Notes under the pieces: generated by a model
What the model saw: only the letters and a program-made list of their open reading frames with translations
The model's database searches: none
What the model was told of the DNA's origin: nothing
Position numbers and translations under genes: made by a program
Assembly: GCF_028609885.1 (NCBI RefSeq)
Contig: NZ_CP063195.1
Span: forward strand, 2,170,001 to 2,234,000
Reading direction: 5' to 3'
Length of the DNA stretch: 64,000 nucleotides
Source of the DNA: Corynebacterium jeikeium
GTDB taxonomy: Bacteria > Actinomycetota > Actinomycetes > Mycobacteriales > Mycobacteriaceae
Shown: positions 17,573 through 26,129 of the stretch, piece after piece
How the letters are laid out: each line of letters begins with the position of its first letter
How positions within the stretch are numbered: position 1 is the first letter of the stretch

Positions 17573-17879
17573 CGGAGGCAATATCCGAGGCCTAACCGAC
17601 GACCCAACCATTCACAAATGAGCAGACGCTATGTATAGCGTTTGTGCTACATGAGTGGCCATGTAGAGGCGTTAAACCTCTCTACCTGCACGTTTCAGCC
17701 GTTACATGACATATGTCACACTTTTGGTGCACCTATTGCGGGAGTGAGCCGCTATTCACTAGACATGTTGTACGTACAGAAAGTACAGACACGGCGGCGT
17801 CTGATCGGAACTCGCAGAACCGACCCCTAGACCGTCGCCATTTCGCAGTTTTATACACCCCTCTTGGAAGGAGATTCCT
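17573..17879 (+). promoter_or_regulatory. Upstream region of the small secreted protein gene
   Basis: There is no gene here. It contains the dyad CTACATG...CATGTAG (17647-17666) and the palindrome TGACATATGTCA (17707-17718), which are possible regulator sites. TTGGAAGGAGA just before 17880 is the ribosome-binding site. The promoter is not clearly assignable. Confidence 0.5.
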
Positions 17880-18314
17880 TTGAAGTTCAAGAAGTCCCTC
17901 GTCACCCTGGCCGCAGCATCCTCCGTTGCCCTGGCTGGCGTTCCGGCCGCAGTTGCAGACGACGCTGCTGAGGCACCGGTCGCCGCCGATGCCGCCACCC
18001 AGCCGGCTACCGACGACACCGGCACCGAGGCTGCTACCGAGGACGCTACCGAAGGTGATGACCAGGCTGAGGCAGACGACGAGGCCGCAGCTGATGACGA
18101 GACCACCGACAACGAGGGTTCCACCGAGGGCACCGAGGACGAGGGCGCCACCGAGGGCTCCATCGACAGCGAGAAGAAGGAGAAGCTGAAGGGCTCCGTC
18201 GACAAGCTGCTGGGCTGGGACGACTCCACCTCTACCCTGGACAAGATCAAGGATGTTATCGGCTTCATCGGCAAGATCGTGAAGACCTTCGCTGGCATCC
18301 CGGGCTCCAACTAA
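17880..18314 (+). CDS. Small secreted acidic protein, paralogue 1
   Basis: The 144-residue protein starts at TTG, eight bases after AAGGAG. The signal peptide MKFKKSLVTLAAASSVALAG ends near AVA-DD. A long disordered stretch of Ala, Asp, Glu and Thr (about residues 28-100) follows, then a folded C-terminal segment KLLGWDDSTSTLDKIKDVIG with an amphipathic or hydrophobic tail. The segment and signal peptide match the protein at 21784 (FFGWKDDASTVDKIAKV), so the two are paralogues. No known family is recognised; it is a small secreted or outer-envelope protein. The gene sits between IS110 and IS150-like elements. Confidence 0.8.
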   Translation: MKFKKSLVTLAAASSVALAGVPAAVADDAAEAPVAADAATQPATDDTGTEAATEDATEGDDQAEADDEAAADDETTDNEGSTEGTEDEGATEGSIDSEKKEKLKGSVDKLLGWDDSTSTLDKIKDVIGFIGKIVKTFAGIPGSN

Positions 18315-18454
18315 GAGTCCACCGAGCCGCGCCGACTGGGGCGCGACTCAACCAATAAAAGACCCCCGCTTCCCTACCTTCGAAGTTTCCTCTGAACTGC
18401 TCCCCATTAGTTGGACTGAGAAATCAGTTACCGACTAGTGGGGAGCAGTTTTCA

Positions 18455-18937
18455 TTGAGAGCACGAAGTTCGCTGAATGAGCAGCAGCGTGAACAGCTGG
18501 TGGAGTGTTTCGAGCAAGGCATGGGCGAAACAGCCGCTGCCAATGCTCTTGGTGTCCCCAAAAACACCGTCCGTTTGCTCTATCGTCGGTTTCAGCTGCA
18601 TGGCAGGCTATGTCTTGTGGAGAAACCGACAAAGCAGCAGTATTCGTTCGAGTTCAAAAAGGAAGTTGTCGAGCGCCACCTTTCCGGCGAGACAAAGATG
18701 AATCTTGCACGTGAATTTAACCTGTCGTCGGACCAGCTGGTCAGTTATTGGTCGCGGCAATGGCGTAAAAGTGGCGACGAGGCGTTAAAACCGAAGCCGA
18801 AGGGCAGGCCCAAAGGTTCGGCTGTGCCAAAGCCGCTTACCGAAGAGGAGAAGCTGCGGCGCCGGATCGCGCGGTTGGAAGCGGAAAACGCTTATCTAAA
18901 AAAATTGCGGGACTTGAGGAACCAGAGACGCGCCTGA
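18455..18937 (+). CDS. IS150-like transposase OrfA
   Basis: The 160-residue protein has two helix-turn-helix units (AANALGVPKNTVRLLYRRF and LAREFNLSSDQLVSYWSRQW). A C-terminal coiled coil RRRIARLEAENAYLKKL follows. The start appears to be TTG 18455. At 18898-18904 seven adenines allow a -1 slip into orfB, producing the OrfAB fusion transposase. Confidence 0.9.
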   Translation: MRARSSLNEQQREQLVECFEQGMGETAAANALGVPKNTVRLLYRRFQLHGRLCLVEKPTKQQYSFEFKKEVVERHLSGETKMNLAREFNLSSDQLVSYWSRQWRKSGDEALKPKPKGRPKGSAVPKPLTEEEKLRRRIARLEAENAYLKKLRDLRNQRRA

Positions 18938-19797
18938 AAGTCCAGGCGATTGTCATCCTCAAGTCGCACCACCCCCTGGAGTATCTCCTAAAGGCAGCAG
19001 GTATCCCACGGTCGACGTTCTTCTACCACCAGAAACGACTCAGTAAGCCGGATAAGCACGCCGCGCTCAAGGCCGAGATCCGGGAAAGCTTCGAGCGCAA
19101 CAAGCATCGCTACGGCTACCGGCGAGTGTTACTTGACCTGCGTAACCAGGGGTGGGTGGTCAACCACAAACTCGTGTACAAGCTCATGTGCGAGATGGGG
19201 CTGCGAGCCAAGATTCGCCAACGTAGACCTTATGTTTCCTATGCTGGGACGATCAGTCACATCGCTGACAACAAGCTTGACCGCAAGTTCACCCCGGATC
19301 AGCCAAATACCGTCTTTGTCAGCGACGTCACCGAGTTCAGGGTCGCAGGTCGCAAGGTCTACCTGTCACCGGTGATGGACCTGTTCGATCGCTCAATTGT
19401 TGCCCACACCGTGGCTACATCGCCGTCGACAGCGTTTACCGCTGCCTCTTTGTCCAAGGCGATTAAAACGTGTGCGCCTGAACCCGGGTGGATGATGCAC
19501 ACCGACCAAGGCTTCCAGTACCAGCACGCCTCCTGGCGCGACCTGATCGGTGACAACGGCGGTGTTCAGTCGATGTCGCGTAAAGCCAACTGTTACGACA
19601 ACGCGGTCATGGAGAACTTCTTCGGCCACTTGAAAACCGAGATGTACCACGGTGAAGTCTTCGACACCGTCGCAGAATTCAACCAAGCAATCGACGAATA
19701 CATCCAGTGGTACAACACCGAACGCATCCAACAACGACTCAAGGGCCTGACCCCGATGCAATATCGGAATCAGACCCTTGAAACCCTAACCGCATAG
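18904..19797 (+). CDS. IS150-like transposase OrfB (made by -1 frameshift)
   Basis: The frame opened by the -1 slip reads IAGLEEPETRLKVQAIV and continues unbroken to 19797, giving about 297 codons. An HTH_21 region (RYGYRRVLLDLRNQGWVVNHK) precedes the rve core. DDE residues are in VSDVTEF, MHTDQGFQYQ and VMENFFGHLKTE. It is intact and probably active. The first internal ATG would only give a truncated product. Confidence 0.9.
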   Translation: MAGLEEPETRLKVQAIVILKSHHPLEYLLKAAGIPRSTFFYHQKRLSKPDKHAALKAEIRESFERNKHRYGYRRVLLDLRNQGWVVNHKLVYKLMCEMGLRAKIRQRRPYVSYAGTISHIADNKLDRKFTPDQPNTVFVSDVTEFRVAGRKVYLSPVMDLFDRSIVAHTVATSPSTAFTAASLSKAIKTCAPEPGWMMHTDQGFQYQHASWRDLIGDNGGVQSMSRKANCYDNAVMENFFGHLKTEMYHGEVFDTVAEFNQAIDEYIQWYNTERIQQRLKGLTPMQYRNQTLETLTA

Positions 19798-19927
19798 AAT
19801 TAAACCAGTCCAACTTTCGGGGGCTAGTTCACTCGAAGGGAAAGCGGGGGTCTTTGTTTTGTTAGCGCCTCTGCAACAGCATCGGCGCCGGAGCTAACGT
19901 CGCCGGAGCTGACGTCTCAGCACTGAT

Positions 19928-20497
19928 TTACTCAGCGGAGCCCTTCTGCTTGAAGGGGAAGCCCAGCTCGCGCAGCAGTGCGCGACCTTCGTCGTCGTTG
20001 GTTGCAGTGGTAACGACGGTGATGTTCATACCGCGCGGACGGTCGATCTTGTCGACGTCGATCTCGTAGAACATGGTCTGCTCGGACAGGCCGAAGGTGT
20101 AGTTGCCGTGGCCGTCGAACTGCTTGTCGTTCAGGCCGCGGAAGTCACGAATACGCGGCAGAGCGACGGTCAGCAGGCGGTCCAGGAACTCCCACATGCG
20201 GTCGCCGCGCAGGGTAACGCGGGCGCCGATGGGCATGCCTTCACGCAGCTTGAAGTTAGCGATAGCCTTCTTCGCGGTACGGATCTGCGGCTTCTGACCG
20301 GTGATCTTGGTCAGATCTTCGATTGCGCCGTTGATCAGCTTGGAATCGCGAGCAGCGTCGCCGACACCCATGTTGACGACAACCTTGGTGACGCCCGGGA
20401 TCTGCATGACGTTCTCGTAGCTGAACTCGCCGTTCAGCTTCTCGCGGATTTCCTCACGGTAGCGAGTCTTCAAACGTGGGGTGTAGTTTTCGCTCAT
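19928..20497 (-). CDS. rplE: 50S ribosomal protein L5 (uL5)
   Basis: The 189-residue 5S rRNA-binding protein begins [17 protein letters not shown] and keeps the [15 protein letters not shown] and [16 protein letters not shown] blocks. It is last of the rplN-rplX-rplE unit. Its terminator is the one split by the IS150-like element, so read-through into the IS is possible. Confidence 0.98.
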   Translation of the reverse strand: MSENYTPRLKTRYREEIREKLNGEFSYENVMQIPGVTKVVVNMGVGDAARDSKLINGAIEDLTKITGQKPQIRTAKKAIANFKLREGMPIGARVTLRGDRMWEFLDRLLTVALPRIRDFRGLNDKQFDGHGNYTFGLSEQTMFYEIDVDKIDRPRGMNITVVTTATNDDEGRALLRELGFPFKQKGSAE

Positions 20498-20499
20498 CG

Positions 20500-20814
20500 T
20501 TAGATGTCCTTCCCGTTGCGCTTGGACACGCGGATCTTCTTACCGTCTTCATCGAAGCGGTAGCCGATACGGGTCGGGTTGCCATCAGAGTCAACGACCA
20601 TCACGTTGGACACGTGGATCGGAGCTTCCTGGGTAACGATGCCGCCGGACTCAGCGCCGCGCTCTGGAGCGGAGTTTGCAACGTGCTTCTTGATTCGGTT
20701 GACGCCCTCGACCAGGACCTTGTCGCGCTGCGGGTAGGCCTCGATAACCTTGCCCTTTGCACCCTTGTCCGGGCCGGAGATAACCAGTACGGTGTCGCCC
20801 TTACGGATTTTCAT
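20500..20814 (-). CDS. rplX: 50S ribosomal protein L24 (uL24)
   Basis: The 104-residue assembly initiator starts [18 protein letters not shown], a KOW motif, followed by [14 protein letters not shown]. It lies directly between rplN and rplE. Confidence 0.98.
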   Translation of the reverse strand: MKIRKGDTVLVISGPDKGAKGKVIEAYPQRDKVLVEGVNRIKKHVANSAPERGAESGGIVTQEAPIHVSNVMVVDSDGNPTRIGYRFDEDGKKIRVSKRNGKDI

Positions 20815-21186
20815 TTAGAGCACCTCCGGAGCCAGGGAAACGATCTTCATGAACTTCTTGTCGCGAAGCTCACGTGCGACCGGGCCGAAGATACGGGTGC
20901 CGCGGGGATCGTTGTCGTTTGCCTTGATGATGACAGCCGCGTTCTCATCGAATGCGATGTAGGAGCCGTCCGGACGACGGGTCTCCTTCTTTGCGCGGAC
21001 AATGACAGCCTTGACGATGTCGCCGGCCTTGACGGTGCCGCCCGGTGCAGCTTCCTTGACGGTAGCTACGACGACATCACCGATACCAGCGGAGCGTCGA
21101 ACGGAACCACCGAGCGGACGGATGACCAGGATTTCCCGGGCACCGGTGTTGTCGGCAACTCGCAGACGCGATTCTTGCTGAATCAC
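20815..21186 (-). CDS. rplN: 50S ribosomal protein L14 (uL14)
   Basis: The 123-residue protein starts [19 protein letters not shown] and retains [20 protein letters not shown]. It is first in its operon, with the iron-transport block inserted between it and rpsQ. Confidence 0.98.
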   Translation of the reverse strand: MIQQESRLRVADNTGAREILVIRPLGGSVRRSAGIGDVVVATVKEAAPGGTVKAGDIVKAVIVRAKKETRRPDGSYIAFDENAAVIIKANDNDPRGTRIFGPVARELRDKKFMKIVSLAPEVL

Positions 21187-21297
21187 TTGAGTCTCCTAAT
21201 TTGACCTAGATTTTTGCTTGCCGTGCGTGGGATTTCCGACCCTCGCGCACGCGGTCTGTGCCAGCGCGCGTTCCCCGCGCCTTCTGGCAACCGCTAT

Positions 21298-21330
21298 ATT
21301 CTTCCACACCCCTATTCAGCCGACCAAATC
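21298..21330 (-). promoter_or_regulatory. Possible rplN operon promoter
   Basis: On the minus strand CGGCGATTTGG is followed after 20 bp by AAGAAT (21298-21303). This is the same spacing as at rpsH and rplJ. The start codon is about 110 bp downstream. GGCGTCA is also present but about 90 bp upstream (21420-21426), farther than in the others. Confidence 0.55.
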
Positions 21331-21783
21331 GCCGTATCAGAGTTTTTCGGGGCGGCGGTGGATTTCGCGCAGCGGGGGTATGTTACCCCACCCCCGCGGG
21401 ATTCTTTTTTCTTTCTTATTGACGCCCCCTCCCACCCCATCAATCACACATTCCAGCAGGTCTGTTAACACTGAACTAGCCTAGTGCTTTGCCTCTCAAA
21501 ACCACTGGTCAGAATGTGTCCGTGGCGTGGAATTATGTTTAAAAACTTTAGCACCCGGGACGGCGCCCGCGCTGACAGAGAGGCAGTTTCAGCTAGCACT
21601 CCCCTCGTGCTGACAGGCGTCTTTCGGCTTGCGCCCAGGAGACATAAAGGATCGTTTATGGGCCACTTTAGGGGGCAGGTAGCACTCTTGCACCGTGCTT
21701 AAAGTGCACGGTCATGCTAAATTAATCCGCGTACCACGGCCAGTTCAGGCCGACGCACCATCTTTCACGTGAGGATTAAACAC
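21331..21783. other. Intergenic region between rplN and the second secreted protein
   Basis: There is no gene here. It holds a GC-rich hairpin, CGGGGGT...ACCCC/CCCCG, at about 21372-21397 followed on the plus strand by a T-rich run. It also holds the GGCGTCA motif (21420-21426, minus) and a dyad ACCGTGC...GCACGGT at about 21692-21713, just upstream of a TAAATT-like -10 for the plus-strand gene. Confidence 0.5.
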
Positions 21784-22128
21784 ATGAAGCTCAAGAAGTC
21801 TCTGCTGGCTCTGACCACCGCCGCTACCGTTGCAGTTGCCGGCACCACCGCTGCTGTTGCTGACGACGCCAACGCCTCTGCAGGCTCCGCCGTTACCGAG
21901 AACAAGGAGACCCCTAAGGGCAGCGACAAGGACGAGTCCAAGACCAAGGAAGAGAAGAAGCAGGAGCTGGCTGGTTCCGCACAGAAGTTCTTCGGTTGGA
22001 AGGACGACGCTTCCACCGTGGACAAGATCGCAAAGGTCGGCGTCTTTGTCACCACCATTGCAGCTCTGGTTGGCGGCATCGTTTCCCTGCTCACCAACTT
22101 CCAGAAGCTGGGCAAGCTGGCCAAGTAA
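21784..22128 (+). CDS. Small secreted protein, paralogue 2
   Basis: The 114-residue protein has a signal peptide MKLKKSLLALTTAATVAVAG with cleavage near AVA-DD. A short charged linker rich in Lys, Glu and Asp follows, then KFFGWKDDASTVDKIAKVG and a C-terminal hydrophobic helix (FVTTIAALVGGIVSLLTNF). It is the paralogue of the protein at 17880 but lacks most of the acidic linker. Its own strong terminator follows. I do not recognise the family; size, export signal and terminal helix are compatible with an envelope-associated peptide. Confidence 0.82.
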   Translation: MKLKKSLLALTTAATVAVAGTTAAVADDANASAGSAVTENKETPKGSDKDESKTKEEKKQELAGSAQKFFGWKDDASTVDKIAKVGVFVTTIAALVGGIVSLLTNFQKLGKLAK

Positions 22129-22174
22129 GAACGGCCCTCTCAAGCTAGAACAAATTCGTTCAGCTGAGACCCAA

Positions 22175-22206
22175 GCCCCGCCGCGATCCCCGGATCGCCG
22201 CGGGGC
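22175..22206 (+). terminator. Terminator of the second secreted protein gene
   Basis: GCCCCGCCGCGATCC pairs with GGATCGCCGCGGGGC across two bases and is followed by TTTT. Confidence 0.93.
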
Positions 22207-22242
22207 TTTTCCTATCCCCTCACCCTTTCACTTTGCTTTAGG

Positions 22243-22261
22243 CAAGGGTAAGCTAACCTCT
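22243..22261. promoter_or_regulatory. DtxR-type box before the siderophore-interacting protein
   Basis: CAAGGGTAAGCTAACCTCT matches the DtxR consensus at about 12 of 19 positions, with a good right half (CTAACCT). It ends 3 bp before the start codon, a position that would block transcription. Confidence 0.6.
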
Positions 22262-22264
22262 ATC

Positions 22265-23188
22265 ATGACCATGAACCTGTCGACTTTGAGTACCCCAGCG
22301 AACACTCCCGCGTACCGCGCAGCCTTCTCTGACCACCAACTCCTGGCCGCCCCTTCCGAGCCGCACCACCGAATCATTCGCGCCACTGTTTGTGACGTCA
22401 GCACCCCGGCAGAGAACCTGAAACGGATTGTCATCCACTCCCCTGAACTAGTCGGCTTTCAGCTTTCCGGCCCTGACGAATTCTTTGGCCTCTTTATGCC
22501 CTCTAAGCCCGGCGAGGATCTCCATTTACCCCTCCACGGTGGTGGCGCCAATATCCGCGCAAGCGTTGCAGCCATGCCGGAGACCCAACGCCCAAACCTG
22601 CGTTGGTACACCGTTCGCACATTCGACCCCGAACGCGGCCAGATGGCTTTCGACGTGGCGACGCATGGCGTCGATAGTCCCAATGGTGAGCACGTCGGAC
22701 CAGGGCTCGCCTGGGCTCTTAGTGCTCGTGTTGACGACCAGGTAGGCATCTGGACATGCCAGGGCCTCTGGCACCGCGCGCACAATTCGCAAACGCTAAT
22801 CGCAGACCCATCTGCCGCACCTTCCATTCGAGCCATCTTGGAATACGCGCAAGCTTTCGCCCCGGAACAGTTGTGCGACATGCACCTCGTGATTGTCGCC
22901 GAGAACCACGACGACCTCGAACCATCCCTCGTCGCCGACTGGGAGAGCAAACTGGGCAGCCTCGAAGTATTGTTTAGCGCTACAACGGATTTCAGCGCGG
23001 CCGTTATGTCCCACCTGCAGCAACTGGACCGCGTCGAACACCCTGCGACCCAGTCGAGGTACGTCTGGGTCGCGGGCGAAGGGCAACTCTGCAAGGAAGT
23101 GCGGCACCACGCAATCCACACATGGGGCCTCAATAGCGAATCTGTGCAGTGGTGCCCCTATTGGTTCCTTGGGAGGGCTAGGCCTTAG
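22265..23188 (+). CDS. Siderophore-interacting protein (ViuB-type ferric reductase)
   Basis: The 307-residue cytoplasmic flavoprotein reduces Fe(III)-siderophores to release iron. It has the FAD-binding RWYTVRTFD (RxYTxR motif), a long PNGEHVGPGLAWA loop, and the C-terminal NAD(P)H region YVWVAGEGQLCKEVR of the SIP family. It starts at ATG 22265, almost on the promoter, so the mRNA is probably leaderless or nearly so. It converges on the ABC transporter operon, with stops 10 bp apart and a GGAGGGCCTAAGGCC palindrome spanning the junction. Confidence 0.93.
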   Translation: MTMNLSTLSTPANTPAYRAAFSDHQLLAAPSEPHHRIIRATVCDVSTPAENLKRIVIHSPELVGFQLSGPDEFFGLFMPSKPGEDLHLPLHGGGANIRASVAAMPETQRPNLRWYTVRTFDPERGQMAFDVATHGVDSPNGEHVGPGLAWALSARVDDQVGIWTCQGLWHRAHNSQTLIADPSAAPSIRAILEYAQAFAPEQLCDMHLVIVAENHDDLEPSLVADWESKLGSLEVLFSATTDFSAAVMSHLQQLDRVEHPATQSRYVWVAGEGQLCKEVRHHAIHTWGLNSESVQWCPYWFLGRARP

Positions 23189-23197
23189 GCCCTCCGC

Positions 23198-24007
23198 TCA
23201 AGAACCCTGTGGCGGGTTAGCAACGATCCCCCGCGGCACGATCACCGGAGCCGTACCGCGGGGATCTTCCCACACCTCGGCATTCAGACCATATGCCTCG
23301 CGCAGTACATCTACCGTCAAAGCCTCCTTTGGAGAACCCTCGGCGATCTTTTGCCCGTCCTTCATGACGATCATCTCGTCGCTAAAAGCTCCCGCCAGGC
23401 CAAGATCATGAAGCACGGTAATCACCGTTTTGCCCTCTTGGGCGAGCTCCCGCACGATACTTAGAATCTCTATCGCATGCGCCGGATCTAGGTAGGTAGT
23501 CGGTTCATCCAACAGCACAATCGGCGTATCCTGCGCCAACACCATCGCCATCCAGACGCGCTGCCGCTGGCCGCCGGATAGCTCCGCCACGTCGCGAGCA
23601 ACAAGATGGTCAACTTTCGTCTTCTTCAGCGCCTCGCGAACCTTTTCTTTATCTTCTGACGCCGACGCTCCCCCACCCCAGAGCGAACGACGATAAGGGT
23701 GCCGTCCGCGCTCCACGAGTTCTCCAACGGTCAACCCCGCCGGACACAGCGGGTGCTGTGGCAAAAGCGCAATTAGTTGGGCGGCTTCACGCGCCCGCAA
23801 ACTATGCACGTCTTTCTCCTGGGCAAGTACCTGTCCTTCGGTGGGAGCAAGCAGCCGAGAAAGCATCTTCAGCAACGTCGACTTGCCACAACCATTGGGG
23901 CCTAAGAGCGTGGTGACCTTCCCGGGCTCTGCATCGAAAGACACGTCTTTAACGATGCTTGGGCCGTCGTTGTAGCCCACGGTGACGCGATCAACACGAA
24001 CGTTCAT
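23198..24007 (-). CDS. Fe-siderophore ABC transporter, ATPase
   Basis: The 269-residue FecE/FhuC-type ATPase has Walker A LLGPNGCGKSTLLK, signature ELSGGQRQRVWMAM and Walker B IVLLDEPTTYLDP with the H-loop VLHDLGLA. The ATG at 24005-24007 overlaps the upstream permease stop (ATGA), which argues against longer starts. It is the last gene of the transporter operon. Confidence 0.95.
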   Translation of the reverse strand: MNVRVDRVTVGYNDGPSIVKDVSFDAEPGKVTTLLGPNGCGKSTLLKMLSRLLAPTEGQVLAQEKDVHSLRAREAAQLIALLPQHPLCPAGLTVGELVERGRHPYRRSLWGGGASASEDKEKVREALKKTKVDHLVARDVAELSGGQRQRVWMAMVLAQDTPIVLLDEPTTYLDPAHAIEILSIVRELAQEGKTVITVLHDLGLAGAFSDEMIVMKDGQKIAEGSPKEALTVDVLREAYGLNAEVWEDPRGTAPVIVPRGIVANPPQGS

Positions 24008-25065
24008 TGAACCATTCCTTTCAGAGTTCCGCGACGGGCCGCCAACCACACAAGCAGCACCAGCGCGGGGCCACCGATGATGGCGGTAACCAAACCCACA
24101 GGGGATGTAAATGGCAGTGCGCCCGCCACGACGGCGCACGCAGCTAATAGAGCGGCGCCTGCGAAAATAGAGCACAGCGGATGGGGCGTGGGAGTGGCCG
24201 CCACCAGCTTGGCCAGCTGAGGAGCCAACAGTGCGACGAATCCAATCGGGCCGACAAACGAAACCACCACCGCGACGATGCCCGTTGCGGCGATGAGCAA
24301 AATAGCTCGCACCCTTGTGACATTTACTCCAAGTGTGGACGCGGTGGCGTCATCATGAGAAAGAAGAGGAACGTCGCGCGTAACGCAAAGGCCTAAAACT
24401 ACGAAGGGCAATAGGCCCAACGCCATAGGCAACAAAGCTTCCGTGCGCACAAAGCCGGTAGACCCAGCGAGCCAGGTTTGAGCATCCGTGGCACGAGTCA
24501 AGTCAGCCCTGAGCAACAGATACTGCACTAAGGACTGTGTGAGGAACGACAGTGCCAGGCCGATGACCACTACGCGCTGGGACGTCCCGAAACCACCGAG
24601 TAGAACGAGCAAACCAACGATTACTAGTGCGCCAACCAAAGCGAGTGCAGCACGCCACCAGAACGTCGGCAACTCCTCGCTCCATGCGGGGCGGGTGACT
24701 ACGGTGCCCGCCACAACCAGAACCGCTGCGCCACCGGAGACACCGAGAATGTCCGGGCTAGCTAGCGGATTGCGAGCCATGGTCTGGGTCCACGCGCCGG
24801 CCAGCCCCAGCGCCGCGCCGACCAGAACGGTAGCGATTGCTACAGGCAGGCGGAGATCCCACACCACGTTGATTGCTTGCTGTGTGCCCCCACCAGTGAG
24901 CACTTCGATGACTTCCATCGGGCTGAGCTTCACCGCGCCTTGCCCCAGAATCAGGCAATAACACAGAGCCGCTATGAGGGCGAACCCCGATGTGGCTGCC
25001 AAGATGCGTCTGCTTCGTGAACGCTTGATACTACGGATAGACGTCATATCGCTCATATCGCTCAT
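24004..25065 (-). CDS. Fe-siderophore ABC transporter, permease 2
   Basis: The 353-residue FecCD-family permease has about ten membrane helices. It carries the family blocks LRLPVAIATVLVGAALGLAG and NPLASPDILGVSGGA, and GPIGFVALLAPQLAK near the ATPase contact. The start overlaps the previous permease. It begins with a 9-bp tandem repeat encoding MSDMSD, so the exact start codon is uncertain. Confidence 0.95.
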   Translation of the reverse strand: MSDMSDMTSIRSIKRSRSRRILAATSGFALIAALCYCLILGQGAVKLSPMEVIEVLTGGGTQQAINVVWDLRLPVAIATVLVGAALGLAGAWTQTMARNPLASPDILGVSGGAAVLVVAGTVVTRPAWSEELPTFWWRAALALVGALVIVGLLVLLGGFGTSQRVVVIGLALSFLTQSLVQYLLLRADLTRATDAQTWLAGSTGFVRTEALLPMALGLLPFVVLGLCVTRDVPLLSHDDATASTLGVNVTRVRAILLIAATGIVAVVVSFVGPIGFVALLAPQLAKLVAATPTPHPLCSIFAGAALLAACAVVAGALPFTSPVGLVTAIIGGPALVLLVWLAARRGTLKGMVQ

Positions 25066-26129
25066 ATCGCCAGCTCCGAGTCATTCGAGGTCGGTGAGCT
25101 CTTCTTACGCCGTACCGCCAGAATCATCACTGGGGCACCGACAATAGCCAGGACAATGGACATTTCCAGCTCGTTAGGCTGCAAGACGAAGCGGCCCACA
25201 ATATCGGCTAGCAGTACAGCCGCGCCGCCGACGATGCCAGTTGGTAGCAAGAGGCGGGTAAGCGCCGGGCCAGTGAACGGGCGCAGTAAGTGCGGCACGG
25301 CGAAGCCCACGAAGGTCACAAGCCCCACGGTAGCTGTCGCGGAACCGGCGAGGATGATCACCGCTGCGGCAGCCAACAAGCGGGTTCTCGTGGGCGAGCT
25401 GCCAAGGGAACGGGCGGAATCTTCGCCCATCGCAAGTAGATCCAGCGGGCGTGCTGCAAATGCACCACATAGAGCACCTAGTGCTAGACCTACAGCAGCT
25501 AGAGCCACGTCTTCCATACCCCGCCCAGCCGTGGAGCCGACAGTCCACCGGCGGAGCCCTTCCAGGGTGTCGGAAGAGTAGAGGCTCAGCATGTTCGTCG
25601 CCGCTTGCAGGGCAAAGGTAACTCCCACGCCAACGAGTACCAGAGTTAGCGGGTTACGCGATACGCGGGAAATCAGTAGCACGACTAGAGCGGCGACGGC
25701 CGCTCCGACGAGCCCCACAAGTGTCCGCTCCCCGACCGTCGTTGCCCAGCCCAAGGTCAGTGCCGCGGCGACTGCGAAACTCGCTCCAGCGTTCACGCCG
25801 ATGATTCCGGGGTCCGCCAGAGGGTTGCGGGTCCAACTCTGAGCAATGGCACCCGCCATAGCCAGGGCTGCGCCTGTGATCACAGCCAAGAGCGTGCGCG
25901 GAACGCGCAGATCCCAGATAATGCCGGCCTGTTCAGCATTAATGCCGGACTGCGCCGACGGCTGCGGACCATGCGTAAGAATGCTGGTCACTTCGCTAAC
26001 AGAAAGGTCTTTGGAACCCAAGTACAGGGAGGCAACCAGCAGCAATGCCAAACCAACGAGCGCGACCAAAGCAAGCAAACGCCGGGAAAACACCAAAGAA
26101 TGTCGAGTTCTTGACGCAGACACTTTCAA
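25062..26129 (-). CDS. Fe-siderophore ABC transporter, permease 1
   Basis: The 355-residue FecCD-family permease has LRVPRTLLAVITGAALAMAG, NPLADPGIIGVNAGASFAV and GLVTFVGFAVPHLLRPFTG. It probably starts at TTG 26129 directly after the binding-protein stop; GTG 26123 is an alternative. It pairs with permease 2 to form the heterodimeric channel. Confidence 0.94.
   Translation of the reverse strand: MKVSASRTRHSLVFSRRLLALVALVGLALLLVASLYLGSKDLSVSEVTSILTHGPQPSAQSGINAEQAGIIWDLRVPRTLLAVITGAALAMAGAIAQSWTRNPLADPGIIGVNAGASFAVAAALTLGWATTVGERTLVGLVGAAVAALVVLLISRVSRNPLTLVLVGVGVTFALQAATNMLSLYSSDTLEGLRRWTVGSTAGRGMEDVALAAVGLALGALCGAFAARPLDLLAMGEDSARSLGSSPTRTRLLAAAAVIILAGSATATVGLVTFVGFAVPHLLRPFTGPALTRLLLPTGIVGGAAVLLADIVGRFVLQPNELEMSIVLAIVGAPVMILAVRRKKSSPTSNDSELAI

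Larger units (their letters stand above)
18393..19831 (+). mobile_element. IS150-like element (IS3 family)
   Basis: The 1439-bp element has ends TGAACTGCTCCCC (left) and TGAACTAGCCCCC (right, reversed), both followed at short distance by AGTTGGACTG. The 3-bp direct repeat CTC (18390-18392 and 19832-19834) flanks it. orfA and orfB are intact and linked by a seven-A slippery run. Confidence 0.94.
18361..19857. terminator. Bidirectional terminator split by an IS
   Basis: GACCCCCGCTTCCCT (18361-18375) and AGGGAAAGCGGGGGTC (about 19837-19852) are the two arms of one strong hairpin, with A- and T-tracts outside each. The IS150-like element sits in the loop. Before insertion it would have terminated both the secreted-protein gene (plus) and rplE (minus). 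Now the arms are about 1.46 kb apart. Confidence 0.88.
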
